This document shows, one piece after another, positions 16,907 to 25,254 of a stretch of 64,000 bases of DNA. The position numbers were made by a program, and so were the translations under genes. The stretch covers positions 2,920,836 to 2,984,835 of the forward strand of contig NZ_JACHGY010000001.1 in assembly GCF_014207595.1 (NCBI RefSeq). Direction: 5' to 3'. The first letter of the stretch is position 1. Each line of letters opens with the position of its first letter. The notes beneath the pieces were generated by a model. That model searched no databases. It had not been told where the DNA came from and saw only the letters and a program-made list of their open reading frames with translations. The DNA is from Algisphaera agarilytica (GTDB lineage: Bacteria; Planctomycetota; Phycisphaerae; Phycisphaerales; Phycisphaeraceae).

Positions 16907-17596
16907 ATGATGATGAAACTCAAAACCGCTGTGTTGACCTTGGGGCTCGTGGGCGTGGTCGCTCTGACCGGCTGCAAGAACAACGTCGTGTACCGCGAAC
17001 TGGGATACGACAGCTACCGCGAGCGGGACTACATCACCGCCGCCGAGCACTTCCAGGCCGCGGTCGACAAAAAGCCCAGCGACTACCGCTCGCAGTACTA
17101 CCTCGGCGTGACGATGCTCCAGCTGGATAAGCCCATCCCCGCCCAGACCCCGCTGGAGCAGGCCCTGGCGCTGCGACCCGACGACCCGGAGTGGACCCCC
17201 CGGATCGCCGACTCGCTGGCCGAGGCGTACTTCCAGCAAGAGCGGTACGAAACGCTGTACGGCTTCCTGGACAACATGATCCAGAACTACAACCAGTCGT
17301 CCGTGGACTTCCTGCGTAAGGCCAAGTACATGGGCTTGCTCGGCGACGCCGACGGCCAGAAGACGGCACTGCAAAAGGCTGCCTACTTCGCGCCCGAGGG
17401 CGACACCACACCGTACCTGGCGATCGCGGATTTCTACATCTCGGTCAACGACACGCCCAACGCGATCCAGGCGCTGCGCTACGGCTACTACGTCGATTCC
17501 ACGAGCGACGAAGTCAAGGACCGGTTGCGTGGTTTGGGCATCGTGCCGGGCCCCACGATCGCCGACGCCCCGCCCAAGCCCGAATTGATCGACTGA
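16907..17596 (+). CDS. TPR-repeat lipoprotein
   Basis: 229 residues. A short signal peptide ends in a lipobox VALTGC (Cys23). The body is TPR-like: YDSYRERDYITAAEHFQAAV, YYLGVTMLQLDKPIPAQTPLEQALALRP, then three weaker helix pairs up to DTPNAIQALRYGYYVD. The last 25 residues are Pro/Ala-rich. AAGGA lies before a run of three ATG codons; the first at 16907 is used here, either of the next two is equally possible. Probably a periplasmic scaffold for protein-protein contacts. It precedes trkA by 125 bp, with a separate TAAAAT-like -10 between them, so it need not be cotranscribed. Confidence 0.85.
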   Translation: MMMKLKTAVLTLGLVGVVALTGCKNNVVYRELGYDSYRERDYITAAEHFQAAVDKKPSDYRSQYYLGVTMLQLDKPIPAQTPLEQALALRPDDPEWTPRIADSLAEAYFQQERYETLYGFLDNMIQNYNQSSVDFLRKAKYMGLLGDADGQKTALQKAAYFAPEGDTTPYLAIADFYISVNDTPNAIQALRYGYYVDSTSDEVKDRLRGLGIVPGPTIADAPPKPELID

Positions 17597-17721
17597 TCTG
17601 AACGGTTTTCACAGCCTGCTGCCCAACGTTTGCGTTTCGGTCCACATAAGCGATTGCTGCGTTTGAGATGGACTTGCCGTAAAATGGTGTGGGGATTTCA
17701 AGGTTCCTGGAACCGTCGACT

Positions 17722-19062
17722 ATGAACATTGTCATCTGCGGGGCCGGCGAGGTCGGCCGCCACTCGGCCGAGGTGCTCTCGCCCGCCGGGCACAACATCA
17801 CGCTGATCGATCAGGACCCCAAGCGACTCGCCGAGATCGACGAAGCGATGGATATCCGTTCGCTGGTGGGCAACGGCACCCAGGCGGACGTGCTGCTCGA
17901 AGCCGGCACGAGCAAGGCCGACCTATTCATCGGTGCGACCAACATCGACGAGATCAACCTGCTGGCGGCCTCGATCGCCACGGCGGTGGGCTGCGAACGC
18001 TCGATCGCCCGGGTGCACCACTCGGCGTATTACGAAGCAAAGGGCCTCAACTACGCCGACCACCTGGGCATCGACCACCTGGTCTGCCCCGAGTTCACCA
18101 CGGCCCAGGCCATCGCCGCGACGCTCCGCTCGCCCGGCTCCCACGCGGTCGAGAACTTCGCCAAGGGCGCGATCGAGATGCAGAGCATCACCGTTTCGGA
18201 GAACGCCAAGGCGGCGGGCGTGGCGCTCAAGGACCTGAAGCTGCCCGCCTCGACGCTGGTCGCCGCGGTGGAGCGCAGCGACGACGCCTTCCTCCCCGTG
18301 GCCGACACCAAGGTCATGGCCGGCGACATCGTGACGCTCATCGGCGAATCCAAGACGTTCGAGAAAACCATCAAGCTCTTCAAGCCCGAGGCGGGCGGCC
18401 GGCTGAAGGTCATGGTCATGGGCGGCTCGACCCAGGGCGTCTGGCTCTGCCGGGAGCTGCGCAACCGCAACTTCGCGGTCCGGCTGTTTGTGCAGCGGGT
18501 GCACCGCGCTCAGGAACTCGCCGAGAAGCTGCCGTGGGTCACGCTGATCAACGGCGACGTGATCAACTCCGACATCCTGCTCGACGAGCGCGTCGACCAG
18601 GTCGATGCCTTCGTGGCGTGCACTGACGATGAAGAAACCAACATCCTCGCCGCCGCCCGCGCCAAGAGCATGGGCGCCAAGAGCGCGATCGCGGTGCTGC
18701 AGCGCCCGACCTACCTGCACCTGATCGGCCACATCGGGCTGGACCACGCGTTCAGCCCGCGCTCCACCGCGGTGAACGAGATTGAGCGCCTGCTCAGCGG
18801 CGAGAGCGTCCGCCAGCTCGCCCCCTTGGCCGAGGGCATCGCCGATGTGTACGAGATCCGCGTGCCCAGCCTCGCCAAGAAGGTGATCGGCATCCCGCTG
18901 AAAGACGTCGAGTTCCCCGCCCGGACGATCATCGCTGCCATCAGCCGTGGCGAAACGGTCTTCGTCCCCGGAGCGGACGACACCATCAAGCCCGGCGACA
19001 TGGTCGTCGTCATCGCCCCGTCGGAATGCGGTCGAGAGCTGAAAAAAATCTTCGGCGGTTGA
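17722..19062 (+). CDS. trkA: Trk potassium uptake regulator TrkA
   Basis: 446 residues, peripheral cytosolic subunit that gates the TrkH channel in response to nucleotides. It has the duplicated RCK arrangement: a first Rossmann domain (MNIVICGAGEVGRHSAEVLS, acidic end at IDQD), an RCK-C domain around VSENAKAAGVALKDLKLPA, a second Rossmann domain (LKVMVMGGSTQGVWLCRELRN... without the classic GxGxxG, so perhaps a weaker nucleotide site), and a second RCK-C ending GDMVVVIAPSECGRELKKIF. Start chosen at the ATG at 17722 because the longer frame adds 11 unrelated residues. trkH follows after 71 bp. Confidence 0.95.
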   Translation: MNIVICGAGEVGRHSAEVLSPAGHNITLIDQDPKRLAEIDEAMDIRSLVGNGTQADVLLEAGTSKADLFIGATNIDEINLLAASIATAVGCERSIARVHHSAYYEAKGLNYADHLGIDHLVCPEFTTAQAIAATLRSPGSHAVENFAKGAIEMQSITVSENAKAAGVALKDLKLPASTLVAAVERSDDAFLPVADTKVMAGDIVTLIGESKTFEKTIKLFKPEAGGRLKVMVMGGSTQGVWLCRELRNRNFAVRLFVQRVHRAQELAEKLPWVTLINGDVINSDILLDERVDQVDAFVACTDDEETNILAAARAKSMGAKSAIAVLQRPTYLHLIGHIGLDHAFSPRSTAVNEIERLLSGESVRQLAPLAEGIADVYEIRVPSLAKKVIGIPLKDVEFPARTIIAAISRGETVFVPGADDTIKPGDMVVVIAPSECGRELKKIFGG

Positions 19063-19133
19063 GCGGCAGCAACACGTGTCCAGGCACGCATGCCTTCCCC
19101 ACTGCCTACTCCCCGCCGCCTACTGCCTAGCCC

Positions 19134-20690
19134 ATGAACTACCGCAACGTCTTCCGCCAACTCGGACTGCTCATGCTCGTGCTCAGCGCGGGCATGTGTG
19201 TCATCGTGGCGATCGAGTGGTTCCTCTGGTCGCGGCGCGGCATGGGGGAGCTGTTGGGCGTGCAGGCGATGGGCGTTTCGGCGCTGCTCGGGGCCGTGGT
19301 CGGCGGGGGCATCTGGATGACCGGGCGGGGCGTCAAGGCCGAGCTGATGAACCGGCGGGAGGCGTTGCTGCTGGTCGCCACGAGCTGGTTCATCGGGGCG
19401 ATGGTCGCGGCGCTTCCGTTCTGGGTCTGGGCGACGATCCGCAGCAACGACAACGCGGCGGACGCCCACGTCTTCGAATCGTTCGTGGCCTGCTACTTCG
19501 AGGCGATGAGCGGGCTGACCACCACCGGGGCGACGGTGGTGTCCGACATCCCGGGGCTGCCCAAGAGCCTACTGCTATGGCGATCGATGACGCACTGGCT
19601 CGGCGGGCTGGGCATCGTCGTGTTGTTCGTCGCGGTGCTGCCGATGATCGGCGTGGGGGGCAAGCGGCTGTTCAACGTCGAGGCCCCGGGCCCGCAGCAG
19701 CAGGGCGTCCGCCCCCGCATCAAAGAAACCGCCCGCATCCTCTGGCTGATCTACATGGCCATTACCGCCGCCGCGGTGGCGTCGTACAAGCTCGCCGGGC
19801 TGTCGTGGTTCGAGAGCGTCTGCCACAGCTTCTCGGTCGTGTCGACGGGCGGGCTGTCGACGCGTGACGCGAGCATGGGGGCATACAACTCGGTGGCCTG
19901 CGACATCATCTCGATGGTGTTCATGCTGCTGGCGGGGGTGAACTTCGGGTTGATGTTCCTCCTGGTGCGCGGCCGATGGAAAGCGGTCTACAAGGACGAA
20001 GAGCTGCGGGTGTACCTGACGTTGAAGATGCTCGTGATCGTGCTGGTGGCGGCCAACATCATGGGCACCGACATCATCACCACCGCCGGGGAGACCGTGC
20101 ACGCCTCGGCCATGCAGGCCCTGCGTTTCGCGGGGTTCCAGACGATCGCCCTGCACACCGGCACCGGCTTCACCACGGCCGACTACGACCTCTGGCCGTT
20201 CCTCAGCCGATCGCTCTTGATCGGGTTGATGTTCATCGGCGGCTGCGCGGGCTCCACCGCCGGGGGCATCAAGGTCATCCGCTTCTGGATCGCGATCAAG
20301 GTGATCCTGGCCTCGCTGGAGCGGGCCTTTCGGCCGCAGGTCGTACGGCCCCTGCGGGTCAGCGGCGGCATCGTGGACGACGAGATGAAACTCGGGGCCC
20401 TGACCTACTGCCTGCTCATCCTCCTGCTGGTGTCGGTGGGGGCGCTGCTCATCGGCATCTTCGAGACCCACACCGGCGGCTTCGAGATCGACTTCCTCAC
20501 CGCCGCCACCGCCAGCCTCTCGACCTTGGGCAACATCGGCCCCGGGTTCAACGGCATCGGTGCCACCCAGAACTACGGCTGGTTCTCCACCCCCTCGCTC
20601 GCCCTGATGAGCCTGCTCATGATGCTCGGCCGACTCGAGGTCTACGCCGTCGCCGTCCTGCTGCTGCCGCGCTTCTGGCGGGGCAACTGA
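19134..20690 (+). CDS. trkH: Trk potassium transporter TrkH
   Basis: 518 residues, integral inner-membrane K+ channel of the Trk system, partner of TrkA just upstream. The four pore-loop filter motifs of the superfamily are visible: MSGLTTTGATVV, VSTGGLSTRDAS, HTGTGFTTADYD and STLGNIGPGF. About ten membrane helices are seen, including the N-terminal pair (LGLLMLVLSAGMCVIVAIEWF) and the conserved FMFIGGCAGSTAGGIK-like segment (seen as LMFIGGCAGSTAGGIKVIRF). Length and order fit TrkH/TrkG. The operon trkA-trkH is in the same strand and close spacing. Confidence 0.95.
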   Translation: MNYRNVFRQLGLLMLVLSAGMCVIVAIEWFLWSRRGMGELLGVQAMGVSALLGAVVGGGIWMTGRGVKAELMNRREALLLVATSWFIGAMVAALPFWVWATIRSNDNAADAHVFESFVACYFEAMSGLTTTGATVVSDIPGLPKSLLLWRSMTHWLGGLGIVVLFVAVLPMIGVGGKRLFNVEAPGPQQQGVRPRIKETARILWLIYMAITAAAVASYKLAGLSWFESVCHSFSVVSTGGLSTRDASMGAYNSVACDIISMVFMLLAGVNFGLMFLLVRGRWKAVYKDEELRVYLTLKMLVIVLVAANIMGTDIITTAGETVHASAMQALRFAGFQTIALHTGTGFTTADYDLWPFLSRSLLIGLMFIGGCAGSTAGGIKVIRFWIAIKVILASLERAFRPQVVRPLRVSGGIVDDEMKLGALTYCLLILLLVSVGALLIGIFETHTGGFEIDFLTAATASLSTLGNIGPGFNGIGATQNYGWFSTPSLALMSLLMMLGRLEVYAVAVLLLPRFWRGN

Positions 20691-20841
20691 TCGGCTCGGG
20701 CGAACCTGCATCTTTACAAAATCTTCGCGGTGATTTTCTCGGCTGTGCTACACAAAGCCGTTATGCTGGTCCGGTCCAGGGTGGTCTCAGATATGCGCTC
20801 TGGTTGGTTCGACGGACTCCTTCGCCTTTCAGAGAGTAAAC

Positions 20842-21195
20842 ATGATAGTTGTGAATACCGAAACGATTCCGGGATACGAGATCGAGCAGACGCTCGGCAT
20901 CGTGCAGGGCAACACGATCCGGGCCAAGAACGTTGGGCGAGATATCGCCGCGAGTTTCAAGAACTTGGTCGGGGGTGAACTCAAGGGTTACACCGAACTG
21001 CTCACCGAGGCCCGCCGCGAAGCGATCGAACGCATGCTGGCCCAGGCCCAGCAACTCGGCGCTGATGCGGTCGTTAACGTGCGCTTTACCACCAGCGCCG
21101 TCGCTTCCGGGGCCGCCGAACTCTACGCCTACGGCACGGCGGTCCGGCTGTCCGCCAGCCCATCGTCGGCCGCCGCTCCCGGGGAGGGTTACTGA
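20842..21195 (+). CDS. YbjQ/UPF0145 heavy-metal-binding-domain protein, soluble
   Basis: 117 residues. Fits the UPF0145 (YbjQ) family over nearly its whole length: NTETIPGYEIEQTLGIVQGNTIRAKN in two pieces, a central FKNLVGGELKGYTELL helix, ARREAIERMLAQAQQLGADAVVNVRF and the ending ELYAYGTAVRL. Members form homopentamers; metal binding is suggested by name but poorly tested. A purine-rich AGAGAG lies before the ATG. It is followed after 2 bp by a second, membrane-anchored family member and then by PrsW, so the three are probably one operon. Confidence 0.9.
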   Translation: MIVVNTETIPGYEIEQTLGIVQGNTIRAKNVGRDIAASFKNLVGGELKGYTELLTEARREAIERMLAQAQQLGADAVVNVRFTTSAVASGAAELYAYGTAVRLSASPSSAAAPGEGY

Positions 21196-21197
21196 GC

Positions 21198-21680
21198 GTG
21201 GACGCGATCATCCAATTTGTTTGGCAGATCATCATGCTGCCCGTGGGGCTGATCTTCGGAGGCATGGCCGAACGGCGACACTTCCGTGCTCTGGAGCAGC
21301 GTGAAGCCGAGTGCCCGGTGCCGCTGGACAACCGTAAGCTCATCACCAAGCCGGACAACGTGGTCCACAGCCACATGGTCAGCGGCCAGGTCGTGATCGC
21401 CACCGACTACTGGAAATCCTTCCTGATGAAACTGCGCAACCTGGTTGGCGGTGAGGTGAAATCTGCCGACCGCTTGATGCAGCGTGGCCGACGCGAGGCG
21501 TTGATGCGGTTGCGTGAGGCGGCTCAGCAGATCGGGGCGCACGAGGTCTGGAATGTCCGCCTGGAGTTCTCCAACATCTCCATGATGAAGGGGCGGCAAG
21601 GCGGCAACATGCAGGTCGAGGTGTTTGCCTACGGCACGGCCGTGAAACGCCGAGGCGAAGCCGCCGCGATCAACGGATAG
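21198..21680 (+). CDS. YbjQ/UPF0145-like protein with N-terminal membrane anchor
   Basis: 160 residues from a GTG at 21198, 2 bp after the previous stop. An N-terminal hydrophobic helix (IIQFVWQIIMLPVGLIFGG) is followed by the UPF0145 core: VIATDYWKSFLMKLRNLVGGEVKSADRL, RRGREALMRLREAAQQIGAHEVWNVRLEF-type helix, and VEVFAYGTAVKRR. The stretch 'LRNLVGGEVKS' parallels 'FKNLVGGELKG' in the neighbour, so this is a tandem duplicate that gained an anchor. The soluble part is likely cytosolic. Function unknown; it may recruit the soluble paralogue to the membrane (inference). Confidence 0.82.
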   Translation: MDAIIQFVWQIIMLPVGLIFGGMAERRHFRALEQREAECPVPLDNRKLITKPDNVVHSHMVSGQVVIATDYWKSFLMKLRNLVGGEVKSADRLMQRGRREALMRLREAAQQIGAHEVWNVRLEFSNISMMKGRQGGNMQVEVFAYGTAVKRRGEAAAING

Positions 21681-21686
21681 AAAACT

Positions 21687-22550
21687 TTGCCCAAGCCCAA
21701 GCACCAGCCCGGGATCGAAAACGAACCGCACCTCAGCGGTCAGCCGTTTACGCCCGATCCCGCTGAGGCCCGCGCGGTTCAGAAGCTGTCTCGTCAGGGG
21801 CCCGACGCCGCGGGGGTGCAAGCCCATCACGATGTGTTCGATGAACCGGTGATGCGGGTGCGTCCCGGCGAGCTGATCACACGTGACTGGTCTTGCGACC
21901 AGTGCGGCTACAACCTGCGGGGCACCAAGGTGGGCGAGCCTTGCCCGGAGTGTGGGCACAAGCTGCTGCTCGCCCCGACCACAGACACCCAGGGGACCGG
22001 TTACAGCGCGTGGCTGGTCGATCGGATGGCCCTGACCTCGGCGGCCAAGTCTTGGGGAGTCGTGCTGGGGATTATGGCCCTGGGCGGGCCTTGGGCGGTG
22101 CTCGGCGCTTTCATCGCCACGTTCGGCGGGGTGTTGGCGATCGTGGTGGTCGGGCCGGCGGTCGAGGAAGTGATGAAGATCGGCCTGATCGCCTTGATCA
22201 TCGAGGTCCGTCCGTACCTGTTTCGGAGCCGTGGGCAGATCTACGCCGCCGCGGTGGGGAGCGGCTTGATGTTCGCGGTGATTGAAAACCTTATCTACCT
22301 CAACATCTACTTCCCCAACCCGGGGGCCGACCTCATCGCTTGGCGATGGGTGGTGTGCACGGCCCTACACGTGGGGTGCAGCGCGGTGGCCGCGATCGGG
22401 GCGGTGGCGGTGTGGCAAACGGTGGTGGGGGAGCGCCGCCGCCCCCGACGGGGTCCGGTGGAGCTGCGGTGGCTCGTGCTGGCGATCCTGATCCACGGGG
22501 CATACAACGCGGCCGTGACCGTGGCCGAGGTCGGCGGGTATATTTTTTAA
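21687..22550 (+). CDS. PrsW-family intramembrane metalloprotease with N-terminal zinc ribbon
   Basis: 287 residues from a TTG at 21687, 6 bp after the preceding gene. Residues about 65-95 carry a zinc ribbon (SCDQCGYNLRG, then CPECGHK), common in planctomycete membrane proteins. The membrane half has the PrsW catalytic motifs in order: VEEVMK (EExxK), MFAVIENLIY (FxxxEN), CTALHVGCSA (HxxxS-like) and LIHGAYNA. PrsW proteases cut membrane-bound anti-sigma factors or other membrane substrates. Six to seven helices are present. Associated here with two YbjQ proteins; the substrate is unknown. Confidence 0.88.
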   Translation: MPKPKHQPGIENEPHLSGQPFTPDPAEARAVQKLSRQGPDAAGVQAHHDVFDEPVMRVRPGELITRDWSCDQCGYNLRGTKVGEPCPECGHKLLLAPTTDTQGTGYSAWLVDRMALTSAAKSWGVVLGIMALGGPWAVLGAFIATFGGVLAIVVVGPAVEEVMKIGLIALIIEVRPYLFRSRGQIYAAAVGSGLMFAVIENLIYLNIYFPNPGADLIAWRWVVCTALHVGCSAVAAIGAVAVWQTVVGERRRPRRGPVELRWLVLAILIHGAYNAAVTVAEVGGYIF

Positions 22551-22588
22551 TCTTGGGTGTGGGCCCCGGCAGACCTCGGGGACGAATC

Positions 22589-22601
22589 TATAATGGTGAT
22601 A
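22589..22601 (+). promoter_or_regulatory. -10 box of a predicted leaderless mRNA (nuoI)
   Basis: A consensus TATAAT (22589-22594), six bases, then the ATG at 22601. This spacing puts the transcription start at the start codon. The -35 region is weak. Confidence 0.7.
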
Positions 22602-23152
22602 TGCCCGTCACCGACGCCGACACGATCAACGTTGACCTCCCGCCGCTGAGCGCGGCCGAGTCGTTCTACCTGCCCGAGGTCTTCAAGGGCCTCGGCACCA
22701 CGATGCGTCACATGCTCGGGTCCATCCGCGGCCCGGGCAAGGGCACCAACAAGGTCCTGGAGTACCCCGAAGACCGCCGGGAAGACCACCCCGTCGAGCA
22801 GGGCGGGATGCACATCGACAACTTCCGCGGCGTCCACCGCCTCAACCGCGACGAGGACGGCCGGGTCCGCTGCGTCGCCTGCTTCATGTGCGCTACCGCC
22901 TGCCCGGCCAACTGCATCCACATCGAAGGCAAAGAGTCCCCCTGGGACGACCGCGAGAAGTACCCCATCAAGTTCGACCTGGATGAGCTCCGCTGCATCT
23001 TCTGCGGCATGTGTGAAGAGGCTTGCCCGGTCGACGCGATCGAGCTGACCTACACCTACGACGTCGTGGGCATGTCCCGCAACGAGATGATCTTCGACAA
23101 AGAAAAACTGCTGGCGGTATACGACGCGACGGTCGAGACCAAGCCGATGTGA
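22601..23152 (+). CDS. nuoI: NADH-quinone oxidoreductase subunit I-like 2[4Fe-4S] ferredoxin
   Basis: 184 residues. Two [4Fe-4S] motifs: CVACFMCATACP and CIFCGMCEEACP, with the second-cluster partner sequences PANCIHIEG and PVDAIELT. The N-terminal amphipathic part (GLGTTMRHMLG, then VLEYPEDRR) and the FRGVHRLNRDEDGRVRC lead-in match NuoI, the subunit that carries clusters N6a and N6b of complex I on the inner face of the membrane. No other nuo gene is nearby, so it is an orphan copy or complex I is split in this genome. Start set at 22601 by the leaderless promoter. Confidence 0.88.
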   Translation: MPVTDADTINVDLPPLSAAESFYLPEVFKGLGTTMRHMLGSIRGPGKGTNKVLEYPEDRREDHPVEQGGMHIDNFRGVHRLNRDEDGRVRCVACFMCATACPANCIHIEGKESPWDDREKYPIKFDLDELRCIFCGMCEEACPVDAIELTYTYDVVGMSRNEMIFDKEKLLAVYDATVETKPM

Positions 23153-23181
23153 TTTAGCCTAATCAGAAGGGGGTTGTGTAA

Positions 23182-24105
23182 ATGAGAAGCAGTGTGCTTG
23201 CTGTAACGTCAGTGCTGTTCGTTGGGTTGTTGATTTCATGCCATTCCGAACCGGACTTTGAAACGTCGTATGCCTTTCCTGACATTCAAGCTGCCCCGAA
23301 ATTCGCCAGCGAATTGCCGGGAGATTTTGTAGCGTCATCGGATGAAGTTTTAGGAAAGTGGCATTCACGTCATCGTGGTGTAATTGGTTGGAAACAGTAT
23401 GAGCTGACGTTTTTAGATAAAGAGAACGTCGAATTGTTAAGTTCTGGCCGTCATCTCGAGAAAGCCAACTACGAATTCACCGCTTTGGGTTGTTTGGTAC
23501 TCACGGCCGACAATCAAGTGTTAAGGCAAGTCGTTTTGAAGCGGCATGATGATGTGTTGTTTGTGTATCACTTAGCTAATGACCGTAAGGCGGAAGAACT
23601 TTACATTTTTACTCGTGAAGAATCTGGGAAAACTGATCCGAATATCGTCGAATCTAGGCATCAAAGGATTCATGCCGAACGCCTTGAGTTTGCCGATTCT
23701 GTGCTTTCTGCAACTCGAGATTTTTTAGTTGAGCACCCCAACTCCCTTCCTTCATCTGTAGGTTGGTTGATCTCCGAGGGTACTATCGCGTTTCCTGATT
23801 CTGCGGATAGCCCGAGCTTTTACCGACCAAGATCTTTGAACGAGTACGAAGAACTCAGGCTGAGTCCTGAAGTGAAAGGTAGCTCATATGCGGTGGGTAT
23901 TCGGGACCAAGCCGATTTTTCGGCCGCAGTGGCTGCGGGCCAAGAAAATCCAATGATCATTTGGTCGGCGATACACAACCCAGATGGTAGAAACCAAGAA
24001 ATACTTGTCGGGCGAGTGACCGGTGATTGGGAAGTGATGCGCCGTGAAGAATGGCAGGCAGAATTAGCTTTGACCAGGGTTCCGGAGCCAACTCCGAGTT
24101 ATTAA
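23182..24105 (+). CDS. Low-GC lipoprotein of unknown function
   Basis: 307 residues. Signal peptide with lipobox LLISC (Cys20). No family recognised. The mature part begins with a beta-rich domain of about 110 residues (VLGKWHSRHRGVIGWKQYELTF, LTADNQVLRQVVLKRHDD), similar in plan to lipocalin-like or 'lipoprotein repair' domains, then a second part with SSYAVGIRDQADFSAAV. Base composition is visibly lower in GC than its neighbours, with AT-rich third positions, which suggests recent acquisition or relaxed selection. It ends convergently with the aldolase gene, the two stop codons overlapping by 4 bp. Confidence 0.8.
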   Translation: MRSSVLAVTSVLFVGLLISCHSEPDFETSYAFPDIQAAPKFASELPGDFVASSDEVLGKWHSRHRGVIGWKQYELTFLDKENVELLSSGRHLEKANYEFTALGCLVLTADNQVLRQVVLKRHDDVLFVYHLANDRKAEELYIFTREESGKTDPNIVESRHQRIHAERLEFADSVLSATRDFLVEHPNSLPSSVGWLISEGTIAFPDSADSPSFYRPRSLNEYEELRLSPEVKGSSYAVGIRDQADFSAAVAAGQENPMIIWSAIHNPDGRNQEILVGRVTGDWEVMRREEWQAELALTRVPEPTPSY

Positions 24106-24686
24106 CGCAGCAACCGCAGCGTCGCTTCGATCTCGGCGGCTTGCTCGGCGTGTTCGAGGCTGGAGAGGGTTTGGCCGAGGGTGGGGCCGGAGGCGAGGAG
24201 GCCCAGGCCCTGGATGGCGACCAGGGGGTGTTTGGTGATCGCGGTGCGGAGGGCGGTGGCGTCGTCGGGCCAGAGCACGGGGATCGGGGGGTGGGCGTGG
24301 ATGCGCAGCGACGTGGTGCCGGGCTCGAGGGCCAGGAGGGCGGTGAGTTTGGGCGGGGTGCCGAGCACGGTGGCCTTGACCTCGCGGTTGGTGCCCTTGG
24401 CGACGTCCTCGGGCAGGGCGTTCATAGTGTGCTGGAAGACCACGCGGTGCGGCGCCCACTCTTCGGAGGTGAGCTTGGCGTCGCGCTGGAGGTCTTCGCC
24501 TTCCATGTCCACGCAGATCAGGTCTTCGGGGTGCAGGTTGATCCGGCGTCGGCCCGGCGGGGTGACGATGTAGCGGCGGCGGTGGAGCTCGAGCGCGACC
24601 AGGCCGTCGGCCCCGGCGATCAGGCCACGCATCCAGAGCTGGTGCGCGGCGTGGCAGACTTTTTGACGCAGCTCGGCTTCATCCAT
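24102..24686 (-). CDS. Class II aldolase/adducin-family protein
   Basis: 194 residues from the ATG at 24686. The zinc-site motif HAHPP (RIHAHPPIPVL, about residues 126-135) and preceding MNALPEDVAKGTNREVKATV fit the family, as do the N-terminal ELRQKVCHAAHQLWMRGLIAGADG and RYIVTPPGRRRINLHPEDLICVD. Family members are metal-dependent aldolases, epimerases or dehydratases acting on sugar phosphates (fuculose-1-P, ribulose-5-P and others). The exact substrate cannot be assigned. Frame extends upstream to 24956 through the moaE region on the same strand, which I reject as start. It follows moaE by 34 bp. Confidence 0.82.
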   Translation of the reverse strand: MDEAELRQKVCHAAHQLWMRGLIAGADGLVALELHRRRYIVTPPGRRRINLHPEDLICVDMEGEDLQRDAKLTSEEWAPHRVVFQHTMNALPEDVAKGTNREVKATVLGTPPKLTALLALEPGTTSLRIHAHPPIPVLWPDDATALRTAITKHPLVAIQGLGLLASGPTLGQTLSSLEHAEQAAEIEATLRLLR

Positions 24687-24720
24687 GGCGGGTACGGTCC
24701 AGGCGAGGCGTGATCCGGAG

Positions 24721-25170
24721 TCAGGTCGGCGGGGCGGAGACGGGCGAGCCTTCGACGAAGGTCTGACCATTCTGCCATATTTCGCGTTTCCAGATCGGCA
24801 GCTCGGCCTTGAGCCGATCGATCGCCTCCCGGCACGCGGCGAAGGCCTCGGCCCGGTGGCCGGTGAGGGTCTGGATGACCACGCTCGCCTCGCCGATGGC
24901 GACGGGGCCGGTGGCGTGGACGATGCGGACGGCGTGGCAGCCGTGCGACTCGGCAATGCCCCGGGCGAGCTGGTCGAGGAGTTTTTCGACCATGGGGGCG
25001 TAGGCTTCGTAGTCGAGGCGGAGAAGTTCGCCGTGGTCGGGGTGGGTTTCGCCGCGGGTTCGGCCGAGGAAGACGCACTCGCCCCCGCACGCCGCGTCGG
25101 TGGGCAGGTCGATGGCCGCGACGGGATCAGTTTCGAGGCCGGTGAGGATGAGGGGGGTGGTCTTGTTCAC
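24721..25170 (-). CDS. moaE: Molybdopterin synthase catalytic subunit MoaE
   Basis: 149 residues from a GTG at 25170. It forms molybdopterin by transferring sulfur from MoaD thiocarboxylate to precursor Z. Family motifs in order: CVFLGRTRG, LLRLDYEAYAPM, VRIVHATGPVAIGEASV, GHRAEAFAACREAIDRLKAELPIWKRE with the conserved Lys pair. The frame is open to 25224 but the extra N-terminus (VSGRRPDLR) is encoded by palindromic repeat B, so I prefer the internal GTG, though an ATG in the repeat cannot be excluded. No other moa gene is in the window. Confidence 0.92.
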   Translation of the reverse strand: MNKTTPLILTGLETDPVAAIDLPTDAACGGECVFLGRTRGETHPDHGELLRLDYEAYAPMVEKLLDQLARGIAESHGCHAVRIVHATGPVAIGEASVVIQTLTGHRAEAFAACREAIDRLKAELPIWKREIWQNGQTFVEGSPVSAPPT

Positions 25171-25187
25171 GAGGAGGGCGCTGATGC

Positions 25188-25254
25188 GTAGGTCAGGTCT
25201 TCGACCTGACACGGGCGGTGACAAACTCTGCGTCAGGTCGAAGACCTGACCTAC
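25188..25254. repeat. Palindromic repeat, family B, second copy
   Basis: Arms 25188-25212 and 25230-25254, differing at one of 25 positions; the left arm is identical to the 4564 copy while the 17-nt spacer differs. Its right end overlaps the 3' end of mutS: the TAG stop at 25253-25251 is made of repeat sequence. Confidence 0.95.
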
